The notes below the pieces were generated by a model that was not told the origin of the DNA, ran no database searches, and worked only from the letters and a program-made list of their open reading frames with translations. Below are positions 49,188 to 57,494 of a DNA stretch of 64,000 nucleotides, piece after piece. Origin of the DNA: Gemmatimonadota bacterium (GTDB lineage: Bacteria; Gemmatimonadota; Gemmatimonadetes; Gemmatimonadales; GWC2-71-9); NCBI GenBank assembly GCA_003169895.1, contig PNAE01000007.1:906407-970406 (forward strand), in the 5' to 3' direction. Every line of letters begins with the position of its first letter. The stretch's first letter is position 1. A program made the translations under genes and the position numbers.

Positions 49188-49317
49188 GTGGGAAGAGGTG
49201 TCCGAAGGGCCGCCTCGCTGAGCCAGCGGCCGCCGCACGGCAAGCCAACCATGTTCGCAAGACGTTCTGCGGCCGCGCCTGCGAAGCGCAGCGGCCCGTA
49301 GCGACACCTCTTCCCAC
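49188..49317. repeat. structured inverted element, unit 2 (opposite orientation)
   Basis: Perfect 15-bp arms GTGGGAAGAGGTGTC (49188-49202) and its complement (49303-49317) enclose the inverted copy of the unit 1 core: 49215-49234 is the exact complement of 49118-49137, and 49268-49291 of 49061-49084, with an equal 33-nt spacer. The arms share no sequence with those of unit 1. Confidence 0.7.
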
Positions 49318-49393
49318 CGAGGAGTACGCACCAGCGTCGAAGCGCGCCAGTGCACCGGCCCGGGCTCCCCATGCCGCCTATTATTCCCGCTAC

Positions 49394-50107
49394 ATGACCT
49401 CAATCCAGGCGCCCATCGTCGATGCCCGTGGACTCGAGCGGCGGTTCGGGCACGTGGTGGCCTTGCGATCGGTCGACCTGACCGTGCGTTCCGGCGAGGT
49501 CGTGTTGCTCGCGGGCCCCAACGGCGCCGGGAAATCGACGTTGCTGCGTTGCATCGCGGGACTCACCCGGCCGACGCGTGGCACCGTGCGAATCCAGGAT
49601 CAGCAGCTGCGGCTTGACCCCGCCGCCCGCTCGGCGGTCGGTTTCTTGTCGCATCAGAACCTCTTGTATGACGACCTCACTGCGCGGGAGAACCTGCGTT
49701 TCGCGGCGCGGCTCCATGGCCTCGACGCCGTGGAGCGACGGGTGATGGATGCGCTCGACGCTGCGGGACTGACGCAACGCGCCGATACGCGCGTCGGGGT
49801 GTTGTCCCATGGCATGCGCCAGCGGCTGTCGATCGCGCGGGCCACGCTGCATGCCCCGGCGGTCCTGCTGCTCGACGAGCCGTTTACCGGCCTCGATGCC
49901 ATGTCGGCCGAGCTGCTGCGCACCGGCATCGCGGACGACGTCCAGCGCGGTCGCGCGGTCATGTGCGTGACACACCAGCCCGCCGAGATCTGGCAGCTTG
50001 CCACGCGGGTCGTCGTGCTCGACCGCGGTGTCGTGAAAGCGGACATGCCGCGGCCGCCGGCGCTCGAGGATTTTCTCGCCCGCTTCCGCCAGTTGCTCGC
50101 AGCGTGA
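49394..50107 (+). CDS. ccmA: heme exporter ATP-binding protein CcmA
   Basis: 237 residues. Walker A GPNGAGKS near 41, signature LSHGMRQRLS near 143, Walker B VLLLDEPFTGLD near 157, and the His of CVTHQPAEI near 195. Its identity as CcmA follows from the ccmB, ccmC and ccmD genes directly behind it. In System I the CcmAB(CD) complex releases holo-CcmE for cytochrome c assembly. Its stop overlaps the ccmB GTG. Confidence 0.9.
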   Translation: MTSIQAPIVDARGLERRFGHVVALRSVDLTVRSGEVVLLAGPNGAGKSTLLRCIAGLTRPTRGTVRIQDQQLRLDPAARSAVGFLSHQNLLYDDLTARENLRFAARLHGLDAVERRVMDALDAAGLTQRADTRVGVLSHGMRQRLSIARATLHAPAVLLLDEPFTGLDAMSAELLRTGIADDVQRGRAVMCVTHQPAEIWQLATRVVVLDRGVVKADMPRPPALEDFLARFRQLLAA

Positions 50108-50781
50108 CGGTCGGTCGCGCGGCACTCGCGATCGCGGCAAAGGACCTGCGCATCGAATGGCGGCACCGCACCGCCTTCGCGACCTCGGTGGTGTTCGCCG
50201 TGCTGGTCCTGATGGTGTTCGTGTTCGCCCGGGACCAGGGAAGCGTTTCCCTCACCACGCTGGCGCCGACGGTGCTCTGGGTGATGCTTGCGCTCGCGAC
50301 CGTGGTAACCCTCAATCGCGCCTTCCTGCTCGAGCGCGAGAACGCCGCCCTCGACGGCATCCTGCTCGCGCCGGTGTCGGCGACCGCACTGTTCTGGGGC
50401 AAGTGGCTCGCGAACATCGCCCTCGTGATGGTGGTCGAGGCCGTGGCGATTCCATTGTGGGTGATGTTCTTCAACGTCGAACCAAGTGTCCGCCTGGCCG
50501 GCATCGGTGCTGTCGCCGTGCTCGCCGCGATCGGCTTCACGGCGCCGGGGACGCTGTTTTCCGCGATGGCCGTGCGTACGCGCTTTGCCGAGTTGCTCCT
50601 GCCGGTGTTGCTGCTGCCGTTTGTCATCCCGCCATTGTTCTTCGCGTCGCAAGCGACCGTGCGCATCCTCGGCGATGCGCCGGCGGGCGACATCTGGGGT
50701 TGGCTTAGATTGCTGGCGCTCTATGACATCGCGTTCCTGGCGCTGGCCACGATGCTCTTCCCGATGGTGATGGATCAATGA
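50104..50781 (+). CDS. ccmB: heme exporter membrane protein CcmB
   Basis: 225 residues from GTG, six membrane helices. LRIEWRHRTAFATSVVFAVL at the start, ENAALDGILLAPVSATALFW near 80 and a terminal helix (LALYDIAFLALATMLFPMVM) are CcmB characteristics. It overlaps ccmA and ccmC by 4 nt each. Confidence 0.9.
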   Translation: MTVGRAALAIAAKDLRIEWRHRTAFATSVVFAVLVLMVFVFARDQGSVSLTTLAPTVLWVMLALATVVTLNRAFLLERENAALDGILLAPVSATALFWGKWLANIALVMVVEAVAIPLWVMFFNVEPSVRLAGIGAVAVLAAIGFTAPGTLFSAMAVRTRFAELLLPVLLLPFVIPPLFFASQATVRILGDAPAGDIWGWLRLLALYDIAFLALATMLFPMVMDQ

Positions 50782-51500
50782 CTCCTGAATTCGACGCGAT
50801 CGATCGCATCATGCGCCGTGGCCGCGCCATCATGCTGGCCGGGTTGCTTGCTGTGGCCGGCATCTACGTGGTGGCCTTGCGGTACACGCCACCCGAAGCG
50901 CATCAGGGCCTCGCCTTCAAGATCATCTACGTGCACGCGCCGGCGGCGTGGGCAATGGAAATGGCCTTCGTCCTCGTCGGCGTGGTGGGCGCCCTGTATT
51001 TCTGGCTGCGCGACCCCCGCCTCGACGTCTTCGGCGAGGCCTCCGCGACCGTCGGCATGGTGTTCGGGACGGTGCTGCTGACGACAGGACCGATCTGGGG
51101 CCGGACCATCTGGGGCGCCTGGTGGGCGTGGGATCCGCGGCTCACCTTCACGCTGCTCCTCTACCTGCTGTTCGCGGGCTACTTCGCGCTCCGTTCCGCG
51201 CTGCGTGATCCGGTGGAGCGGGCCCGATTCGGTGCGGTCATCGGCATCATGGGCACCGTGCTGGTGCCATTCATTCATCTCACCGTCTACCTGTTCAACT
51301 CGCAGCATCCGCTGCCGGTGCTCGGCCGGCCGCCGTGCCCGCCCGACAAGCCGGGGTGCGAGCCATCGCTGCCATGGGTCCTGCTCAAGCCGCTTTTGCT
51401 GTCCTTTGGCGCCTTCACGATGCTGTATGTGGGATTCGTGATGACGCGATATGGCATCGGGCTCCGCGATGCCGCCACGGAGGCGCGCGATGCCGAATAA
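50778..51500 (+). CDS. ccmC: heme-handling membrane protein CcmC
   Basis: 240 residues. The tryptophan-rich WWD signature is visible as GRTIWGAWWAWDPRLTFTL near 112, with the flanking His ligands VHAPAAW near 53 and IHLTVYLFNSQHP near 170. It loads heme onto CcmE. The CcmE and CcmF genes are not in this window. Confidence 0.93.
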   Translation: MTPEFDAIDRIMRRGRAIMLAGLLAVAGIYVVALRYTPPEAHQGLAFKIIYVHAPAAWAMEMAFVLVGVVGALYFWLRDPRLDVFGEASATVGMVFGTVLLTTGPIWGRTIWGAWWAWDPRLTFTLLLYLLFAGYFALRSALRDPVERARFGAVIGIMGTVLVPFIHLTVYLFNSQHPLPVLGRPPCPPDKPGCEPSLPWVLLKPLLLSFGAFTMLYVGFVMTRYGIGLRDAATEARDAE

Positions 51501-51588
51501 TGGCAACTACCTCACTGCGGCCTACGTCGTAGCCGCCGTGATTCTCCTCGCCTTCGCATGGAGTCTTTGGCGGAAGAGCGGGAAGTAG
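51490..51588 (+). CDS. ccmD: CcmD-like small membrane protein
   Basis: 32 residues, one membrane helix (AAYVVAAVILLAFAWSLW) and a basic end (RKSGK), with NGNYLTAAYV in front. Overlaps the end of ccmC by 11 nt. Size, single helix and position fit CcmD, which stabilises the CcmABC complex with CcmE. Confidence 0.75.
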   Translation: MPNNGNYLTAAYVVAAVILLAFAWSLWRKSGK

Positions 51589-51600
51589 TTACCATCTCCC

Positions 51601-52302
51601 TTACTTCGTCGGTACCAGCGGCTCTTCGGGAAGTTCCTTGAGTAACACGTGCTGCCACAGCAACGCGGCGATGATCGCGCCGAGGATCGGGCCGATCCAC
51701 CACACCGCCTGCGCGGTGATGTTGCCGCTGATGATCGCCGGACCGAACGCGCGCGCCGGATTGGCGGCGGCGCCGGTCAGCGTGCCGCCGACCATGATCG
51801 AGGGAATCAGCGTGAGGCCGACGCCGAAACCGCCGATGCGCGGCGCATTCGTCGCCACGATCGTGCCCATCACGCCCGACATCAGGAGGAACGTCCAGAT
51901 TGCTTCGAGCCCGACGCCGTGCCAGAAGCTCACGCTCGTCGACAGGACCGGCGTGCCGAGGGCGACGAGTCGCCCGACGTTCCACGGCAACATGTACCGC
52001 ACCAGCAGTGCCGCGACCAGCGCGCCCACCAGCTGCGACGCGACGTAGACGAATGCTTCGCGCGGCGCGATGCGCTTGACGCACAGCAGGCCGATCGTCA
52101 CCGCGGGATTGACGTGCCCGCCGGAAATCCCCATGGTCATCGAGATCGCGAGGGCCAGCACGACCGCATGAACCATGGCGATGCCGAACACGTGATAGGC
52201 TGCGCCGGGAAAGAAGTCCATGATGATGGCGCCGCAGCCGAAAAACACCAGAAAAGCGGTGCCGAGCATCTCGGCGGTAGCGCGTCGGGCGAGAGATGAC
52301 AT
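51601..52302 (-). CDS. aquaporin / MIP-family channel
   Basis: 233 residues with six helices and both NPA loops: GHVNPAVT near 65 and GAAANPARAFGP near 180. The Arg after the second NPA is the usual selectivity filter. Water- or glycerol-type cannot be settled from the filter residues read here. The start at 52302 was chosen over an upstream codon at 52371, which falls within the ketosynthase gene. It is convergent with ccmD. Confidence 0.9.
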   Translation of the reverse strand: MSSLARRATAEMLGTAFLVFFGCGAIIMDFFPGAAYHVFGIAMVHAVVLALAISMTMGISGGHVNPAVTIGLLCVKRIAPREAFVYVASQLVGALVAALLVRYMLPWNVGRLVALGTPVLSTSVSFWHGVGLEAIWTFLLMSGVMGTIVATNAPRIGGFGVGLTLIPSIMVGGTLTGAAANPARAFGPAIISGNITAQAVWWIGPILGAIIAALLWQHVLLKELPEEPLVPTK

Positions 52303-52354
52303 CAGGTCAGGTCTCCTGAACAGCCGGGTTGAGGTCGCGGGGAGCGTCGCGAAT

Positions 52355-53596
52355 CTACACGCCCGGACCACGAAGCAGGAGCGTTGCGTTGCACCCGCCG
52401 AATCCGAATGAGTTCTTGAGCACCGCCCGCGGGCGGTGCTCCAGGCCGCTCGGCGGCACGTGCTGCAGGTCGCCGGCGGGATCCGGATCGAAGCAGTTCA
52501 GCGTGGGGTGAATCCAGCCGCGGGTCATCGCCAGGCAGGCAATGGCGGTCTCGATCGCGCCGCTCGCGCCGAGCGCGTGACCGTGCCATCCCTTGCTGCC
52601 GCTCACCGGCAGCACGTCGGTGTGGTCACCGAACACGTCGCGGATCGCGCGCGCCTCGGTGGCATCGTTCAGCGGCGTCGATGATCCGTGTGCGTTCACC
52701 CATTCCACCTCCTCCGGCGGGCAGTGGGCCTCGTCCAGCGCCAGTCGCATGGCGCGCGCAGCTTCCCGTCCATCCGGTCGTGGTTGGGTCATGTGGTAGG
52801 CGTCATTGGTCAAGCCGAAGCCGGCGATTTCGCCATAGATGCGGGCACCGCGCGCCGTTGCGTGTTCTAGGGCTTCGATTACCAGCATCGCCGAGCCTTC
52901 GGCCATGACGAAGCCGTCGCGCGCGACATCGAACGGCCGCGACGCCGTCGCCGGATCGGCGTTGCGGGTGCTCATGGCGCGAATCAGCGAGAACGACCCG
53001 TAACAGAGGTGGTACAACGGGGCTTCGCTGCCGCCCGCGATGACCACGTCGGCGTCGCCGCCGGCAATGGCGCGGAACGCCTGGCCGATGGCCAGCGTCC
53101 CCGACGCGCAACTCATCGCATTGGTGGAGTTCACGCCCGACACACCATACGTGATGGCGATGTTGCAGGACACGGCGCCGCCGAACACGGTGAGTGCCAG
53201 CAGCGGATCGACTTCGCGCACGCCGCCGCGAAGGTACTTCTGGTTCTCGAGTTCGGCGAAGCCGATCCCGCCGAGTGCGGTGCCGGCCAGCACGCCGACG
53301 CGATCGGGGGTCTCGCGAGTGAGGTCGAGTGCGGCGTCCTCGAGTGCCAGTCGCGCCGCGCCCAGGGCCAGTTGCGAACACCGGTCGGTGCGCCGGGCCT
53401 GCTTGGCGGAAAGCATGGCGACCGGATCGAAATCATTGATCTGGGCGGCGATGTGCGAACGAAACGGCGACGAGTCGAACCGGTCGACGCACTGCACCGC
53501 CGAGCGGCGCTCGTGCAGGCGCTGCCAGACCGCGTCCACGCCGATGCCGATCGGGGTGACCAGGCCGAGGCCGGTGATGACCGCGCGCCGTTTCAC
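52355..53596 (-). CDS. beta-ketoacyl-ACP synthase (FabF-like ketosynthase)
   Basis: 413 residues from a GTG that overlaps the SRPBCC stop. Catalytic triad: Cys in NAMSCASGT near 160, His in VNAHGSSTPLND near 300, and His in KGWHGHALGASG near 335. GFGGCNATLLL closes the fold. It performs decarboxylative condensation. Because it is in an operon with a cyclase-like protein, methyltransferase and flavin enzymes and no ACP, FabG or FabZ gene is nearby, it is more likely a specialised (secondary metabolism) enzyme than the housekeeping FabF. Confidence 0.87.
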   Translation of the reverse strand: MKRRAVITGLGLVTPIGIGVDAVWQRLHERRSAVQCVDRFDSSPFRSHIAAQINDFDPVAMLSAKQARRTDRCSQLALGAARLALEDAALDLTRETPDRVGVLAGTALGGIGFAELENQKYLRGGVREVDPLLALTVFGGAVSCNIAITYGVSGVNSTNAMSCASGTLAIGQAFRAIAGGDADVVIAGGSEAPLYHLCYGSFSLIRAMSTRNADPATASRPFDVARDGFVMAEGSAMLVIEALEHATARGARIYGEIAGFGLTNDAYHMTQPRPDGREAARAMRLALDEAHCPPEEVEWVNAHGSSTPLNDATEARAIRDVFGDHTDVLPVSGSKGWHGHALGASGAIETAIACLAMTRGWIHPTLNCFDPDPAGDLQHVPPSGLEHRPRAVLKNSFGFGGCNATLLLRGPGV

Positions 53597-54054
53597 GGCG
53601 ACTCCGCGGCACGGGCAATACCCGCCAGTGTCCGGGAGGCGATGCCGTGAATGAACACGGGACCAATCACCCATGCGGCGACAAACCGGCCGATCACCGG
53701 CCAATGCGGGCCGTCCCACTGGTGTACGATTGTCACGTTGCTCCATCCCTCCGGCGTGGGATCGATGGTCCACAGCACATCCATCCCGGTGGTAATGCCG
53801 CCGATGTGGCGGTACGTAATGCGTCGCCGCGAGGCATCGACGCCCATCTCGGAGCGCCACCATGTCGGCCAGCGCCACGCCCCGAAGGCTCGCCACGCGG
53901 CCATCTCGACCGTTCCCGCCTGCCCCGGCGGGCCCTCCGTGCGGCTGACCCGACGATAGTGTGAAAGGATGGTTGGCCAGCGCTCGACGTCCACAGCGTG
54001 ACGCCAAACGACCGCTGGAGCGGCACGAACGACGCGCTGATCCACCGTACGCAT
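53593..54054 (-). CDS. SRPBCC-fold (polyketide cyclase/aromatase-like) protein
   Basis: 153 residues with the START/Bet v1-like pattern: RAAPAVVWRHAVDVERWPTI at the start, ITYRHIGGITTGMDVLWTID in the middle, and a C-terminal helix (RFVAAWVIGPVFIHGIASRT). Such proteins bind hydrophobic ligands and in type II PKS clusters fold and aromatise poly-ketone chains. It is translationally coupled with the ketosynthase. Confidence 0.72.
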   Translation of the reverse strand: MRTVDQRVVRAAPAVVWRHAVDVERWPTILSHYRRVSRTEGPPGQAGTVEMAAWRAFGAWRWPTWWRSEMGVDASRRRITYRHIGGITTGMDVLWTIDPTPEGWSNVTIVHQWDGPHWPVIGRFVAAWVIGPVFIHGIASRTLAGIARAAESP

Positions 54055-54196
54055 TATGCAGTCGCCGTGCGCCGGCAGGTATTAGCCGTGAACCGCGAAA
54101 GCAGACATGCGCCATGAGCCAGGAATGCGGGGCCCGCGCGTGAGCAGCGCGGCACCACGGCGAGCGATGCATCCCCGGCGCGCGCGCGAACCCAAT

Positions 54197-54919
54197 TCAC
54201 GGCGCATGGCTCGTGGCCGTTGTCTCGTTGGTCCGCCACCACGCCACGATGCGGGCACCGGGTCGCGCGACGACCTTCACGCTTGCAGCACCGGCCCGGC
54301 GACAGAGTGTCCGCAGCTGCGGCACGGTAAAGCCGCGCCGCAAGGACGTGACGCCGTCGTCGACGGTGAGAGGATGGAACCGCAGCAGCACGCCGGCGAG
54401 ACGGAAGCCCGTTCTGGCGAGCAGCATTGGCCTGAGGTCGGCGACCACCACCCCGCGGCGGGCGATCCGGCTGGCAGCGGCGAACAGTTGCGTCGCGCAG
54501 TCGGCGTCGAGGTGGTGCGCGACCTGGCTGAGCAACACCAGGTCGACACTGTTCGGGCCGAGCGGCAGCGCGCTGGCGCAGCCGAGGATCACCGGGACGC
54601 CGGCCTCCCGCGCCACACGCGCGGCAGCAGGAATCCGCTCCAGCGCCAGCGGTACCAGCGACACGCCGCGGCGCCGGGCCCAGCGTCGGGCGTCCAGTGG
54701 CAGGTCTGCGGCACCGGTTCCCACGTCGAACAACGTCAACGTCTCGCCCCGATCGGACGGCTGCAGCAACTGCGCGAGGCCAAACCGCATCGCGGCAGCG
54801 CCACCGAGCCAGCGATTCGAGCGGGTGATATCGCGCAGCATGCGCGCGACCAGCACCGGATCGGTGGTGGGATCATCGAGCGCCTCGGTGCCGATGCGCG
54901 ACAGCGTCAGCGTCGGCAT
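54197..54919 (-). CDS. class I SAM-dependent methyltransferase
   Basis: 240 residues. SAM-binding motif I LFDVGTGAADLPLD near 62, then ASALPLGPNSVDLVLLSQVA near 120, characteristic of UbiE/type-11 methyltransferases. A C-terminal segment (VDDGVTSLRRGFTVPQLRTL) is also seen in methyltransferases of type III PKS clusters. The start ATG at 54919 is 16 nt after the flavin reductase stop. The 142 nt to the SRPBCC gene show nothing else. Confidence 0.8.
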   Translation of the reverse strand: MPTLTLSRIGTEALDDPTTDPVLVARMLRDITRSNRWLGGAAAMRFGLAQLLQPSDRGETLTLFDVGTGAADLPLDARRWARRRGVSLVPLALERIPAAARVAREAGVPVILGCASALPLGPNSVDLVLLSQVAHHLDADCATQLFAAASRIARRGVVVADLRPMLLARTGFRLAGVLLRFHPLTVDDGVTSLRRGFTVPQLRTLCRRAGAASVKVVARPGARIVAWWRTNETTATSHAP

Positions 54920-54935
54920 GTCTCGCCCAGCCCGG

Positions 54936-55424
54936 TCAGGCTCCCGCCATGTCGACATACCCACCGCGATAGTGCAGCAGCGGATGGCCGTGCTCCGCCG
55001 CGTCGCCACCGGTCACGCGGCCAATGAAGATGGTATGGTCTCCCGCGGCGATTTCCGCCTGCTTCTCGCAGCAGAGATGCGCCAGCGTGCCGTCGAGGAT
55101 CACCTGGTCGTCGATGGTGCGCCGCCATCCCACGCCGTCGAACCGGTCGAGCAGCCCCTCGGCGAATCGCCGTGACAACGTCTCCTGCTGTGCCTCCAGG
55201 ATGTTCACCGCAAATCCCGTCGCCTGGCGCATCGCGGGGTAGATCGTGGCGGCGTGGTCGATCGCCACCGACACCAGCGGCGGATCGAGTGACACGGAAG
55301 CGAACGAATTCGCGGTGATGCCGCATGGGAAGCCATCGGCATCGATGGCGGTGACGATGGTGACCCCGGTAGCAAACCGGCCGCAGAGCCGGCGAAAGTT
55401 GTCGGGGTCGATGGCGGCCGTCAT
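54936..55424 (-). CDS. flavin reductase (FMN-binding split barrel)
   Basis: 162 residues. NFRRLCGRFATGVTIVTA opening, PCGITANSFASVSLDPPLVS near 35, and HTIFIGRV near 132 are hallmarks of the flavin reductase-like family. It supplies reduced flavin to a partner monooxygenase or halogenase. The neighbouring FAD oxidoreductase is the obvious partner (10-nt spacing). Confidence 0.88.
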   Translation of the reverse strand: MTAAIDPDNFRRLCGRFATGVTIVTAIDADGFPCGITANSFASVSLDPPLVSVAIDHAATIYPAMRQATGFAVNILEAQQETLSRRFAEGLLDRFDGVGWRRTIDDQVILDGTLAHLCCEKQAEIAAGDHTIFIGRVTGGDAAEHGHPLLHYRGGYVDMAGA

Positions 55425-55434
55425 GACCCGTCCA

Positions 55435-56655
55435 TCACATCACCATCCGCAGCAGGAACCCGGGATTCAGCATCTTCCATGGCGACACGAAGTTTCCGGT
55501 CACACCGATCAGCGTGTCCGCCATTCCCCGCCGCTCCAGGCGTGCGATCGCGCGGTCGAACAACGCCGGCGCCAGCATGCCGTAGCCGATCAGGCGCTCG
55601 ACGAGCCACTTGCCGAGGAACGCGCGCCGCCGCGCCACACGGTAAGCGCGCAACTGGCGGTCGGTGACCGGTCCGCCGCGACCGAGCGCGAGGTCAAGAG
55701 CCGCGGCGGCGAGTTCGGCGCCGCGCAACGCCGTGCAGATGCCTTCGCCGGTGAACGGGTCGAAGAAGTCCGCGGCATCGCCCACCAGCAGGGCACCGTC
55801 GGTCGTGCTGCGCCGGCACATCGCGTCGAACGGTCCGGTCACCAGCACGTCGCGCACGATGCGATCGGCGCTCACCCGGTTCCGCATGCCTGGAACGGCG
55901 GCGATTCGCTCGAGAAAAAAGCGGCGCGGATCGCCCCGCGCGGCCGTTGTGGCGGCGGCGGGTACTACCAGCGCGACGTTGGCGATCCCGCCGCCCAGCG
56001 CATTGATGCCGACATAGCCGTCGCGGGTGACGTGCAGTTCCGTGGTCATGCTGAGGCCGTCGACGCCGGCGACGTGTGCCACGAAGGCCGTGCGACGGAC
56101 CCGTCCCTGCGCGTGCAGCCCGGCCCGACGCGCCACGATGCTGCCGAGTCCGTCGGCTCCGACGACAACGCGCGCGCGCAGTGTGCGCGGGGCGCCGTCG
56201 GCATCGCGGGCATGCACGCCCGCGACCGCGCCGTCGGCGTCGCGCACCAACTGGTGCGCAACTATACCTTCCAGTACCATAGTGCCGGCCGCGCGCGCGG
56301 CTGCGAGCAGGACCGCGTCCATGACCCGCCGCGGCAGGCCCAGGCCGGTGCCGCGGAACGGCGTGCCACCCGCCGCCGCGAAGCGGCCGACGAGGCGGCT
56401 GCCCAGTGGTCCGAACACCTGGGTGCCTTCGAGCGCCGCGCCACCGGCGGCGTCCAGCGTGCCCAGCACGCCGAGCCCATGCAAATGGCGCACGGTCTCG
56501 GGGCTCATGTATTCGGAACAGGGCTTTTCGCGGGGAAAGATCGCGCGATCGATCAGCGTAACGGCGTGGCCCAGACGAGCCAGCCGCAATGCCGTCGCAC
56601 TTCCTGCCGGGCCGCCACCGATCACCAGGACATCGGTGACCGGATCAGTTGTCAC
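55435..56655 (-). CDS. FAD-dependent oxidoreductase (geranylgeranyl reductase/PHBH-like)
   Basis: 406 residues. Dinucleotide motif VLVIGGGPAGSATALRLARL near 10, DG motif VVVGADGLGSIVARR near 160, and the second FAD motif LLVGDAADFFDPFTGEGICT near 290. The latter with the EGI pattern is typical of the geranylgeranyl-reductase/halogenase-like group. Overlaps the anti-sigma gene by 11 nt, so both are made from one transcript. Substrate unknown; probably the operon's product. Confidence 0.85.
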   Translation of the reverse strand: MTTDPVTDVLVIGGGPAGSATALRLARLGHAVTLIDRAIFPREKPCSEYMSPETVRHLHGLGVLGTLDAAGGAALEGTQVFGPLGSRLVGRFAAAGGTPFRGTGLGLPRRVMDAVLLAAARAAGTMVLEGIVAHQLVRDADGAVAGVHARDADGAPRTLRARVVVGADGLGSIVARRAGLHAQGRVRRTAFVAHVAGVDGLSMTTELHVTRDGYVGINALGGGIANVALVVPAAATTAARGDPRRFFLERIAAVPGMRNRVSADRIVRDVLVTGPFDAMCRRSTTDGALLVGDAADFFDPFTGEGICTALRGAELAAAALDLALGRGGPVTDRQLRAYRVARRRAFLGKWLVERLIGYGMLAPALFDRAIARLERRGMADTLIGVTGNFVSPWKMLNPGFLLRMVM

Positions 56656-56890
56656 GCGATTCCTTGGCGATCATCTGGTAGATCGTCGCCCGGAGTTCCT
56701 CGGGACAACGGCTGTTGCGCGCCGCGGCCACCAGCCGGTCGAGCATCGCCTCTTCGTGCAGCTTGAACGAGAAACAGCGGCGGCAGGCATCGAGGTGGCC
56801 GCGCAGCGACTGCATCTCCTCGGGCGGCAGGTCGCCGCGTCGAAAGGCATCAAGCTGCTGGAGCGCCGTTTCGCATTCGGGTGGTAACAT
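56645..56890 (-). CDS. zinc-binding anti-sigma factor, RsrA-like
   Basis: 81 residues, soluble, with no membrane helix. The ZAS motif is H32-x3-C36-x2-C39 (GHLDACRRC), with further cysteines at C6 and C62 (SRCPEEL). The extra cysteines in these positions are as in RsrA, where thiol oxidation expels zinc and frees the sigma factor. It starts 3 nt after the sigma gene and overlaps the FAD oxidoreductase gene. Confidence 0.82.
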   Translation of the reverse strand: MLPPECETALQQLDAFRRGDLPPEEMQSLRGHLDACRRCFSFKLHEEAMLDRLVAAARNSRCPEELRATIYQMIAKESRDN

Positions 56891-56892
56891 GG

Positions 56893-57447
56893 CTATTCCG
56901 GGGTTTCTGGGGGCGCGATCAGCCCCGTCGATTCAGCATAACGTCGCAGGCGGCCCTGCAGGATCCTGCGAGCCCGGAACAGCCGGGACTTGACGGTTCC
57001 CACCGGGATCTCCAGGGACGTCGCGATCTCCGCGTACGGCAGTCCTTCCATGTCGCTGAGGACCAGCACCTCGCGAAACTCGTCCGGCAACTCGTCCACT
57101 GCGCGCAGCACTTCCTCATCGACCAGCTCGCGGAAGAAGCGCCCCTCCGGATCGGGGTCCTTCGGGTCCGGCGGCTCGGGAATGCTGTCCATGTCGATGC
57201 CGGTCGGAGCCCGCTTGCGCGACCGCCAGCCATTGATAAACTGATTGCGAAGAATCGTTACCAACCACGCACGCGCGTTCGACCCTGGCCGGAACGAACT
57301 CCACGCCCGAAGCGCCCGGAGCATGGTGTCCTGCACCAGATCCTCGGCCGCGGCGGGATCACCGGTCAGGCGCAGCGCCACCCGGTAGAGCGTGTCGAGA
57401 TGCGGGAGGGCATCTTCTTCGAATACGGCGACGACGGGATGGACCAT
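56893..57447 (-). CDS. ECF RNA polymerase sigma factor
   Basis: 184 residues. Region 2 (LYRVALRLTGDPAAAEDLVQ, FINGWR) and region 4 (LPDEFREVLVLSDMEGLPYA, PVGTVKSRLFRARRIL) are clear. With the RsrA-like gene behind it, it is probably a thiol-stress ECF (SigR/RpoE group). As first gene of the minus-strand operon it likely drives its own transcription and the enzymes downstream. Confidence 0.93.
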   Translation of the reverse strand: MVHPVVAVFEEDALPHLDTLYRVALRLTGDPAAAEDLVQDTMLRALRAWSSFRPGSNARAWLVTILRNQFINGWRSRKRAPTGIDMDSIPEPPDPKDPDPEGRFFRELVDEEVLRAVDELPDEFREVLVLSDMEGLPYAEIATSLEIPVGTVKSRLFRARRILQGRLRRYAESTGLIAPPETPE

Positions 57448-57494
57448 GAGGAAAGCTTAAGGAGGAGAGACGATCTCGGCTATCTTCTCCGCGC

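Noticed and set aside
52355-54172. 605-codon frame joining the ketosynthase with upstream sequence
   Set aside because: The extra N-terminal part is antisense-like and overlaps the SRPBCC gene; the family start is the GTG at 53596 coupled to the SRPBCC stop.
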